Origin: a virus
DNA length: 28,546 nt
Strand: one strand, 5' to 3'
Virus record (IMG/VR): IMGVR_UViG_3300020548_000028
Location: 1 to 28,546 of that record
Shown one piece after another: positions 5,709 to 11,583 of the stretch. The position numbers and the translations under genes are program-made. Every line of letters begins with the position of its first letter. The stretch's first letter is position 1. The notes under the pieces were generated by a model. It searched no databases. It was not told where the DNA came from and worked only from the letters and a program-made list of their open reading frames with translations.

Positions 5709-6140
5709 ATGAGAAAAAAAGACCCAAAATACAAAAAACAAGACCTAATCAACATTATTGTTGAAAAGAGTTGTAAGGGTGTTCTACAACCAGAGATAAT
5801 AAACTGGTTGATGACAGAAGGTGAATGTAAGATTTCTTATTGTTATGACTTATTGAGAGAGTCTAAACCTATCATACAAGACACACTCAAAGACCTATCA
5901 AAAGATAGACTTGAAAAGACAATAGCAGACCTTGAACAAATGATGTGGGAAGCAAAGAAAGCAGGTGATAAGAAACTTGCGCTTGAAATCTACAAAGAGA
6001 TAAACAAGATTACTGGTATGGGAACACAGAAAGTGGACATCACTACTGGTGGTGACAAAATAAACCAAATCTCAGTCATTAGATTGATTGAGATCAAAAA
6101 TGAAAATGATAAAGATGAGAACATTGAAGGAGAAGTATAA
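5709..6140 (+). CDS. terS: Terminase small subunit (TerS)
   Basis: The TerS recognises the packaging start on phage DNA and recruits TerL. The N-terminal 60 residues (KQDLINIIVEKSCKGVLQPEIINWLMTEG..) form a helix-turn-helix-like segment that would bind the packaging site. Residues 65-105 (DRLEKTIADLEQMMWEAKKAGDKKLALEIYKEINKITGM) are the long helical oligomerisation element. The GTQKVDITTGGDKI stretch and the following VIRLIEI strand are typical of phage small terminases, and 143 residues is a normal length. TerL lies 1.5 kb downstream, but a methyltransferase gene intervenes. The ATG follows an A-rich leader. The C-terminal end overlaps the next small gene by about 26 nt. Sequence-family match is from memory. 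Confidence 0.8.
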   Translation: MRKKDPKYKKQDLINIIVEKSCKGVLQPEIINWLMTEGECKISYCYDLLRESKPIIQDTLKDLSKDRLEKTIADLEQMMWEAKKAGDKKLALEIYKEINKITGMGTQKVDITTGGDKINQISVIRLIEIKNENDKDENIEGEV

Positions 6141-6354
6141 GAACAAAAGGTTCTATGAAAATGGAGTAGAGTATGATTTCAGAAACATAACACCTGAGAA
6201 GTTAGAAAGAATGTATAACAACAACAAAAACCTAAGACACCTGTTTGTTGAACAAGAGGAGTTTGTTGAAGTTACACCTGAGGTTGTCCTGACACCTGAG
6301 CAGTTTGATACAATGGTCAAAGAAGTAGCAAAGAGACCAAGAAAAAAGAAGTAA
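6115..6354 (+). CDS. Small charged hypothetical protein between TerS and the methyltransferase (79 aa)
   Basis: Frame open upstream to 6088 (TTG); I prefer the ATG at 6115 (MRTLKEKYKNKRFYENGVEY), which overlaps the end of TerS by 26 nt. ATGs at 6100 and 6106 are alternatives. The N-terminus is basic and the C-terminus has a VTPEVVLTPEQFDTMVKEV helix followed by a very basic tail (KRPRKKK). It ends 6 nt before the methyltransferase ATG, so it is translationally linked to both neighbours. Small proteins of this kind beside terminases occur in many phages of Bacteroidota; no function is established, and DNA binding is a guess based on charge. Confidence 0.6.
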   Translation: MRTLKEKYKNKRFYENGVEYDFRNITPEKLERMYNNNKNLRHLFVEQEEFVEVTPEVVLTPEQFDTMVKEVAKRPRKKK

Positions 6355-6360
6355 GAGTAT

Positions 6361-7635
6361 ATGAGTAAGAAAGTAAAGTTGTTGAATGGTGATAACATTG
6401 AGTTATTGAAAACATTGCCAGAAAATAGTATTGATTCTATTGTGACTGATCCACCATATGGATTGTCATTTATGGGAAAGAAATGGGACTATGATGTTCC
6501 TTCTGTTGATTTCTGGAAAGAAGTGTATAGAGTCCTAAAACCAGGTGGTCATGTTCTTTCATTTGGTGGGACCAGAACATACCATAGAATGACTGTGAAT
6601 ATAGAGGATGCTGGGTTTGAGATAAGAGACCAGATAATGTGGTTGTATGGTTCAGGGTTTCCTAAGTCACACAACATATCAAAAGCAATAAACAAAAGTG
6701 AAGGTGTTGAGTTCTATACAAAACCAGCAGAAGGTGTTGGGTTTATGAATGCAGAAGGTGAAGGTGGGTATAATGTTACTATGAACCAAATGATACAATC
6801 AGGTGAGGACACTGAGAATGCTAATAAATGGAAGGGTTGGGGAACTGCGCTAAAACCAGCAAATGAACCAATCTGTGTAGCAAGAAAGCCATTGAGTGAA
6901 AAGACTATTGCTGAGAATGTCATAAAATGGGGAACTGGTGGAATCAACATAGATGGTTGTAAGATTGGTAGTGAAGTAAGAACAACACCAGTTGGTTCAA
7001 ATGATGAGAGAGATGATGAAACACTATTTGGATTGAACTCAACTATACACCACAAAAGAGAGGAAACAACAGAAGGTAGATTTCCAGCAAACATTATATT
7101 AGATGAGGAAGCAGGTAGAGTGTTAGATGAACAGAGTGGTCCAACTTCACAAGGACATTGGTCAAAAGGAAAGACAAAAGGATTTGGTGAGTTTGGTGGT
7201 GGAAAGACAACATATGAAGGTGTTGGTCCAAAAGATAAGAATAAAGATAAAGGTGGTGCATCAAGATTCTTTTATTGTCCAAAAGTAAGTAAGAAGGAAA
7301 GAAATGCTGGTTGTGATGATTTGGAAGAAGTTCAAATGGATGAGAGTAGAAAAGAAGGAAATCCTGGTGGTGACAACCCAAGAAATAGAGGTGTCAATAA
7401 AGCAAAGAACAATCATCCAACAGTAAAACCTATTGACCTAATGGCATATCTATGTAGATTGATTACACCACCTAATGGTATTGTTCTTGATCCTTTTATG
7501 GGTTCAGGTTCAACAGGAATAGCAGCATTGAGAGAAGGGTTTAGATTCTGTGGAATGGAACAAGACAAAAACTATTTTGAGATAGCAGAAAAAAGAATAC
7601 AATGGGGTGAGACAACTTACACTGAAACACACTAA
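6361..7635 (+). CDS. DNA amino-methyltransferase, DPPY class (424 aa)
   Basis: Modifies exocyclic amino groups in DNA using S-adenosylmethionine. The catalytic motif IV D30-PPY is near the N-terminus and the cofactor motif I, DPFMGSGSTG (377-386), is near the C-terminus. This is the class beta arrangement usual for N6-adenine (less often N4-cytosine) methyltransferases. YRVLKPGGHVLSFGG (motif V-VI region) and HPTVKPIDLMAYL (motif X-like) are also present. Residues about 120-340 form an unusually long Gly/Lys/Glu-rich insert holding the target recognition region. Target sequence unknown. Inserted between TerS and TerL, so modification is coupled to packaging genes; a role in protecting phage DNA from restriction is inferred. 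No cognate nuclease is nearby. Its 3' end overlaps the TerL start by 29 nt. Confidence 0.9.
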   Translation: MSKKVKLLNGDNIELLKTLPENSIDSIVTDPPYGLSFMGKKWDYDVPSVDFWKEVYRVLKPGGHVLSFGGTRTYHRMTVNIEDAGFEIRDQIMWLYGSGFPKSHNISKAINKSEGVEFYTKPAEGVGFMNAEGEGGYNVTMNQMIQSGEDTENANKWKGWGTALKPANEPICVARKPLSEKTIAENVIKWGTGGINIDGCKIGSEVRTTPVGSNDERDDETLFGLNSTIHHKREETTEGRFPANIILDEEAGRVLDEQSGPTSQGHWSKGKTKGFGEFGGGKTTYEGVGPKDKNKDKGGASRFFYCPKVSKKERNAGCDDLEEVQMDESRKEGNPGGDNPRNRGVNKAKNNHPTVKPIDLMAYLCRLITPPNGIVLDPFMGSGSTGIAALREGFRFCGMEQDKNYFEIAEKRIQWGETTYTETH

Positions 7636-8791
7636 GGTATTCACAAAAAACCTAAAAGGTCTTGGAGATCCAAACACCAGGTTTATAGTCAATCAAGGAG
7701 GGACCAGGTCAAGTAAGACCTACTCTCTTTGTCAGTTGATTATATTTTATTGTCTACAAAATGGGAACAAGGTTGTATCTGTTGTAAGAAAGTCATTTCC
7801 TTCATTGAGAGGTTCTGTAATGAAAGACTTTTTTGAGATAATGAATGACTTAGGACTCTACTCTGAAAGAAACCATAAGAAGGTTGAACACATATACACC
7901 TTTGATAATGGTTCAAGTGTAGAGTTCTTTTCATTGGATGATGCACAAAAAGTGAGAGGTAGAAAGAGAGATGTTCTTTGGGCTAATGAAGCAAATGAAC
8001 TTACATTTGAGGACTACACTCAGTTGAATATGAGAACAACAGAAAAGTTATTCTTTGACTTCAACCCTTCTGATGATGAACACTGGCTATATCCTATCAT
8101 AGACAAACCAGATTGTCTGTTTATACACTCAACATACAAAGACAATACATTCTTGCCAGAATCACTGGTAAAAGAGATTGAGGATCTTATTCAAGTGGAT
8201 CAAGACTACTACAACATTTATGCTCTTGGACTACCTTCTAAATCAACACATACTATTTACAACCACCAGAAACCTTATTTAGAGGAACTACCAAGATATG
8301 ATGATGTCATACTTGGACTTGACTTTGGTTTCAAACACTCAACAGCGCTCATTATGTGCCAGTTCAGAGAGGATGTGTGTTATGTGAAAGAACTGATTTA
8401 TGAGACACACCTTACAAGTGAGGACCTTGTTGATAAGATGAATAAGGTATTCACAGAGAATAGCCTTAGAAAGAGTCAGTTGGTTGTAGCAGATTATGCC
8501 AGACCTGAAATGATTGAGGAGTTGAATAGAAATGGATTCAATGTCCAGAATGCAATAAAGAATGTGAGTGAAGGTATAGATGCTGTAAAGACATACAAAC
8601 TATACTACAAACAAGACAATCTCAATATAGCAAAAGAGTTCAAAAACTACAAATGGAAAAGTCAAGGAGATAGATTGTTAGATGAACCTATCAAAATGTT
8701 TGATGATGCAATGGATGCTATGAGATATGCAATACTTTATCACAAAAAAAATAAGAGAAGCACAGGAGGGTATGACTTTGTGACCTTCTGA
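7607..8791 (+). CDS. terL: Terminase large subunit (TerL)
   Basis: The packaging motor: ATPase and headful or site-specific nuclease. Walker A is GGTRSSKT (31-38), Walker B is VLWANE (123-128) with the catalytic Glu, and the coupling region is FDFNPSDDEHW (150-160). The RNase H-like nuclease domain has D239 (GLDFGF), D296 (VADYARP) and the DDAMDAMRY acidic cluster (366-373). It matches the PBSX/XtmB-type (Terminase_3) architecture in 394 residues. The start is GTG at 7607 because no ATG occurs before the Walker A motif; it lies inside the methyltransferase 3' end (29-nt overlap), implying translational coupling. The nuclease domain contains one of the few CpGs (8346). Ends 11 nt before the sigma-like gene. 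Confidence 0.95.
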   Translation: MRQLTLKHTKVFTKNLKGLGDPNTRFIVNQGGTRSSKTYSLCQLIIFYCLQNGNKVVSVVRKSFPSLRGSVMKDFFEIMNDLGLYSERNHKKVEHIYTFDNGSSVEFFSLDDAQKVRGRKRDVLWANEANELTFEDYTQLNMRTTEKLFFDFNPSDDEHWLYPIIDKPDCLFIHSTYKDNTFLPESLVKEIEDLIQVDQDYYNIYALGLPSKSTHTIYNHQKPYLEELPRYDDVILGLDFGFKHSTALIMCQFREDVCYVKELIYETHLTSEDLVDKMNKVFTENSLRKSQLVVADYARPEMIEELNRNGFNVQNAIKNVSEGIDAVKTYKLYYKQDNLNIAKEFKNYKWKSQGDRLLDEPIKMFDDAMDAMRYAILYHKKNKRSTGGYDFVTF

Positions 8792-8802
8792 CAAAGAGTA
8801 GA

Positions 8803-9393
8803 ATGAGTAAGAAAGAGTATAAAGAGGTGATAGACACATTCATCACAATGAGATGGGATTTTCTAAATGAGTGTTCAACAAACATCACCAAAAGCAAAAA
8901 GATTGATAGTGGAGATTTATTGAGTGAAATGGTCATATTCCTTTATGAGAATCAAGACAAGATTGAACCTTATCTTGATTTGAAAATGTTAGAAGGATTC
9001 TCAGTGAGTTGGATGAAACTGCAAGCACAGCACAAGACAACACCCTTCAACAGAAAATATAAGACCAACAACAATGAGAGTATTGACATACCTGATACAG
9101 AAGCAGAAGGTGTTGATATAACAGAGGAGGAGTATATCAGAGATTTGAGAACACACTATACAGATGAACAGATTGGAAAGATAATGAAAATACATGACAT
9201 ATACCCCACACTTGACAATGTGAATAGGTTATTGTTTGATGCTTATTTTATTGAGGATTTGAGTTATGACAAGATAAGAGAGAAATACACATTTTTCAGA
9301 ACAAAGGGTGGTAAGAAAGTCTATTACAAATCAAAAAAGTCAATCTATAACCTAATGTTAGGTCTAAAAAGTGAAATATGGAAAAAGTTATGA
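8803..9393 (+). CDS. Sigma-factor-like helix-turn-helix protein (196 aa)
   Basis: Layout resembles a small (ECF-type) RNA polymerase sigma factor. The N-terminal half has an acidic SGDLLSEMVIFLYEN segment like sigma region 2.1-2.2 and an aromatic/basic FSVSWMKLQAQHKTTPFNRKYK stretch. An acidic linker follows (DIPDTEAEGVDITEEEY). The C-terminal part, NVNRLLFDAYFIEDLSYDKI...KKSIYNLMLGLKSEIWKKL, looks like the region 4 helix-turn-helix, with an insertion between the two helices. At 196 residues the size fits. Sigma-like genes beside the terminase in phages of Bacteroidota suggest a late transcription switch; here it could read the motifs upstream of structural genes. An alternative is a terminase-associated DNA-binding protein. 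Overlaps the following membrane gene by 16 nt. Confidence 0.55.
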   Translation: MSKKEYKEVIDTFITMRWDFLNECSTNITKSKKIDSGDLLSEMVIFLYENQDKIEPYLDLKMLEGFSVSWMKLQAQHKTTPFNRKYKTNNNESIDIPDTEAEGVDITEEEYIRDLRTHYTDEQIGKIMKIHDIYPTLDNVNRLLFDAYFIEDLSYDKIREKYTFFRTKGGKKVYYKSKKSIYNLMLGLKSEIWKKL

Positions 9394-9656
9394 TGGTAAT
9401 GATGATAGTATTTTGGTCCTGTGTAGGTGTTCTCCTACAATGTGCTGAACCAATCATTTGGATAAAGAGAGATATGGGTTATAGAGAGGAGGAGTATGAC
9501 CAAATGACAAAGAGAAAGAGGATTGGACACAGGTTGCTATATTGTGCTATGTGTCTTACATTCTGGGTTGTTCTGATTAGCACATTTGATCCAGTAACAG
9601 CAGTAATAAGTTCAGTAGGAGCAGACATCCTACATAAAATAGTTCTAAGATTATGA
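9378..9656 (+). CDS. Small two-helix membrane protein (92 aa)
   Basis: Two hydrophobic segments are visible, residues 4-24 (MVMMIVFWSCVGVLLQCAEP region) and about 53-80 (LLYCAMCLTFWVVLIST...). A short polar loop (KRDMGYREEEYDQMTKRKR) separates them and is probably cytoplasmic by the positive-inside rule. The YCAMCLTFW motif has a CxxC-x2-W pattern seen in small phage membrane proteins of unknown function. An ATG at 9390, overlapping the previous stop as ATGA, is an alternative start. The stop overlaps the next gene's ATG (ATGA at 9653), so three genes are translationally coupled. It could be a holin-like or superinfection protein, but neither endolysin nor other lysis genes are seen here. Confidence 0.7.
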   Translation: MEKVMMVMMIVFWSCVGVLLQCAEPIIWIKRDMGYREEEYDQMTKRKRIGHRLLYCAMCLTFWVVLISTFDPVTAVISSVGADILHKIVLRL

Positions 9657-9868
9657 CAGATAATGACAAACAACTCAATCAGTTGATGATTGAACTGGAA
9701 GGTAAGGATAAGATCCTTGACCACCAAACAAGATTGCTATTCAATCTAAACAATACTTACTTTCCAGACCTTGTTGAATGGACTGTGAGTTGTCCTGCTT
9801 GTAGAACAAGAGTATATAACAGGATGAAAAAGCATTGGGAGGATAATATAAAAACAAACATTAGATAA
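9653..9868 (+). CDS. Small CxxC protein (71 aa)
   Basis: Starts with ATGA overlap on the membrane gene's stop. The N-terminal 35 residues form a predicted polar helix (KQLNQLMIELEGKDKILDHQTRLLFNL). The middle contains one CPAC pair (residues 47-50, SCPACRTRVYNRMKKHW), so a zinc site could form by dimerisation or the pair may be redox active. Not recognised. It closes the packaging operon: immediately after the stop begins the palindromic AT element that precedes the tail chaperone gene. Confidence 0.6.
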   Translation: MTDNDKQLNQLMIELEGKDKILDHQTRLLFNLNNTYFPDLVEWTVSCPACRTRVYNRMKKHWEDNIKTNIR

Positions 9869-9878
9869 AATATATTTT
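9865..9878 (+). promoter_or_regulatory. AT palindrome (AAAATATATTTT core), copy before the tail chaperone
   Basis: ATAAAATATATTTT; the 12-bp core 9867-9878 is a perfect palindrome and is identical to the cores at 17039-17050 and 21923-21934. Only 4 nt separate it from the ATG at 9883, closer than in the other two copies. It could be a phage promoter element, an operator or an mRNA leader signal. Confidence 0.45.
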
Positions 9879-9882
9879 GAGT

Positions 9883-10470
9883 ATGAAAAGTTGGAAAGAT
9901 ATAACACTTAGAAAAGCACAGAAACTTGAATCATTGCCAAAAGGATTAGACACACTTGATCTTATCATAAACCAGTTCAGTATTCTAAAAGATATGGAGA
10001 TAAATGAGGTTGAAAGATTCACACCTAATGAGTTGGTTGAAAAGGCAAATGAGTTAGAGTTCCTAAAAGAACTTCCACTTCCAAAGAAGGTAGATAAAGT
10101 CAAAGTCAATGGCAGAAAATACAAGTTGATTGATTTTACAAAGATGTCTCTTGGTCAAATGGTTGATATAGAGGAATACTACAATGAAGGTCTTGTTGAC
10201 AATGCTCACAGGATTCTTTCAGTTATGTTCTTACCAACTGAAAGAAAGTTTCCATATCTAAAAGAAACTACCATACCATATGAACCTGATGAGGTCAGAG
10301 AGAATGATATGTTAGATTGTGATATGGAGACCATTTGGGGAACACTACTTTTTTTTTATCTTGGAGAAATGAAATACACCAAAGATTTGCTGGGTTATTT
10401 AGAGGGAACAGTCCAGATGAGGAAGGAGGAACTGAACCAGTTGAAGGAGATGGTAAAAGAAAATCAATAG
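9883..10470 (+). CDS. Tail assembly chaperone, short (G-like) form (195 aa)
   Basis: Counterpart of lambda gpG/HK97 gp13: a cytoplasmic chaperone that coats the tape measure protein and recruits tail tube subunits, not part of the virion. The frame opens at a TTG (9877) but the ATG at 9883 (MKSWKDITLRKAQ) follows the AT leader and is preferred. Residues to about 158 are the common chaperone domain (LIDFTKMSLGQMVDIEEYY, ILSVMFLPTE). Translation in frame past the T9 run gives a short C-terminus (YLGEMKYTKDLLGYLEGTV...). The gene overlaps a longer -1 frame extension, the G/GT arrangement. It precedes tail completion genes, although the tape measure gene is 11 kb away. Family placement rests on the frameshift and context more than on sequence. 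Confidence 0.65.
   Translation: MKSWKDITLRKAQKLESLPKGLDTLDLIINQFSILKDMEINEVERFTPNELVEKANELEFLKELPLPKKVDKVKVNGRKYKLIDFTKMSLGQMVDIEEYYNEGLVDNAHRILSVMFLPTERKFPYLKETTIPYEPDEVRENDMLDCDMETIWGTLLFFYLGEMKYTKDLLGYLEGTVQMRKEELNQLKEMVKENQ
10350..10356 (+). other. Probable programmed -1 ribosomal frameshift site (T TTT TTT)
   Basis: The T9 run at 10349-10357 is read in the zero frame as CTT TTT TTT TAT. The heptamer T TTT TTT fits X XXY YYZ exactly, so both tRNAs re-pair after slipping back one base. The -1 frame is then open for 94 codons to 10638-10640, whereas the zero frame stops at 10470. I did not identify a downstream pseudoknot. Confidence 0.6.
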
Positions 10471-10640
10471 AGGAACTAAGAGCAGAAGCAGAACAAGATG
10501 CTCTTGAAAAGTGGGCTTGGATTGGATTGATATACAGACTCTGTGAAGGTGATATAACAAAGACAGACACAGTTGTGGCAAAACCTTTTATGGAATGTCT
10601 TATCTGGATGTCATATGAGAAAGAGGTTCTAAAAAAATAA
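10350..10640 (+). CDS. Tail assembly chaperone, -1 frameshift extension (T-like domain)
   Basis: Second reading frame of the chaperone locus. After slippage at the T run the product would be about 254 residues: 160 from the zero frame plus 94 from this frame. The extension has an acidic, flexible linker (GNSPDEEGGTEPVEGDGK), a helical part (SIEELRAEAEQDALEKWAWI) and the LIYRLCEGDITKTDTVVAKPFMECLIWMSYEKEV block typical of T domains, which bind tail tube subunits. No ATG occurs before PFMECL near the end, and the only upstream start is a TTG at 10335, so independent translation is unlikely. Next gene starts 9 nt after its stop. Confidence 0.6.
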   Translation, partial: FFLSWRNEIHQRFAGLFRGNSPDEEGGTEPVEGDGKRKSIEELRAEAEQDALEKWAWIGLIYRLCEGDITKTDTVVAKPFMECLIWMSYEKEVLKK

Positions 10641-10649
10641 AGAAATAAA

Positions 10650-11096
10650 ATGAGTTATACTTACAATCAGATTCTAAAAAAGTTAGAGAACATATCATTA
10701 TCAAATCCTTTTGTAAAGAGATTTGGTTCTGGTGAGATACAACAACTTGATACAGATGCACCAAATGAGACAGACTACCCTTATGTATGGGTTGTTCCAC
10801 AAAGTGTTTCTATTGGTGAGAATACACTGAACTATAAGTTTAGAGTAATGGTCTTTGATCAGGATGATACTGATGACCACAACCAACAAGAGATACTATC
10901 AGATACACTGAGAACACTTATTGATATAATCAAAACATTCAGATATGACACTGGTCAAGACTACAACTTAGGTGATGTCTTACCAGAAGCATTTCCATTC
11001 ACACATAGAATAGTTGATTATGTTGTTGGTTGGTATTCTGATTTAGAGATAATAACAGAACTTGATAATAGTCCTTGTGACATACCAGAGGAATAG
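10650..11096 (+). CDS. Probable tail terminator / head-tail joining protein (148 aa)
   Basis: Size and pattern fit the family of small alpha/beta proteins that cap the tail or join it to the head. An N-terminal helix (TYNQILKKLENISLSNPFVKRFGSG) is followed by a DYPYVWVVPQSVSIGENTLNYKFRVMVFDQ beta sheet, a helix (QQEILSDTLRTLIDIIKTF) and terminal strands (FTHRIVDYVVGWYSDLEIITEL). Phages of Bacteroidota often place such a protein between the HK97-gp10-like protein and the tail tube; here the gp10-like gene follows 5 nt after its stop. Soluble, no catalytic motifs. The family name is inferred from fold pattern and neighbours, not a firm sequence match. Confidence 0.5.
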   Translation: MSYTYNQILKKLENISLSNPFVKRFGSGEIQQLDTDAPNETDYPYVWVVPQSVSIGENTLNYKFRVMVFDQDDTDDHNQQEILSDTLRTLIDIIKTFRYDTGQDYNLGDVLPEAFPFTHRIVDYVVGWYSDLEIITELDNSPCDIPEE

Positions 11097-11101
11097 AGAT
11101 T

Positions 11102-11575
11102 ATGGCAGATGATAAGGTATTAGGAGCACTTACTGGAATAGCAGTAGACATAACAAAAGAAATGAAGTCAATCATAAGGTTGAATGGTGCTTTTGCATCA
11201 GGTAGGTTATATGATTCTGTCAAATACAAAGTCTATAAAGATAGAGAGGAGACATATCATATGGAGTTTGATTATGTGTATTATGGTCTGTGGGTGAACT
11301 ATGGTAGGAAACCTTCCAACAAAATGCCACCTCTGAATGACATTAGAGAATGGTGTAGACTCAAAGGTATTCCTGAGGAAGCAGCATTTCCTATTGCTAA
11401 AAAGATAAAAGAGTTTGGGTTCAAAGGTATAAACTTTACAAAACCTTTTGAGACAGATGTAGAAGTAGTAAAACAGATAATGAGTGAAATGGGTCAAAAG
11501 TTTGCTGATGACTTTGTTGAACAAACATTGAGAGATGTAAAATACTTTGATAAAAGTTATAGAACAAAAAAATAA
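11102..11575 (+). CDS. HK97 gp10-like tail/neck completion protein (157 aa)
   Basis: The YYGLWVNYGRKPSNKMPPLNDIREWCRLKGIPEEAAFPIAKKI pattern (residues about 58-102) is the hallmark of HK97 gp10-like proteins: a bulky W/YGR loop, then a helix of the type I..WC..KGI, then AF.IA..I...G. The N-terminal helix (ITKEMKSIIRLNGAFASGRLYDSVKYKVYKD) also fits, with L/SGRLYDS as the usual A..SG.L..S motif. These proteins act at the head-tail interface as a tail completion or joining component. Length is normal. It is 5 nt from the upstream gene and 8 nt from the downstream one, in one transcription unit. Confidence 0.7.
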   Translation: MADDKVLGALTGIAVDITKEMKSIIRLNGAFASGRLYDSVKYKVYKDREETYHMEFDYVYYGLWVNYGRKPSNKMPPLNDIREWCRLKGIPEEAAFPIAKKIKEFGFKGINFTKPFETDVEVVKQIMSEMGQKFADDFVEQTLRDVKYFDKSYRTKK

Positions 11576-11583
11576 AAAGAAAT

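Noticed and set aside
6088-6114. TTG start extending the small gene at 6115
   Set aside because: Would add nine residues inside TerS; in-frame ATGs exist downstream (6100, 6106, 6115).
6714-7381. Minus-strand open frames inside the methyltransferase gene
   Set aside because: They arise because AT-rich, CpG-poor coding DNA has few stops on the opposite strand; composition is His/Leu/Ser-rich with no leader.
9877-9882. TTG start for the tail chaperone
   Set aside because: The TTG lies inside the AT palindrome; the ATG six bases later is in frame and more likely.
10335-10640. Independent 101-residue gene starting at TTG 10335
   Set aside because: No ATG near the beginning, no leader, and the frame is entered precisely at a T TTT TTT slippery run; a frameshift product explains it better.
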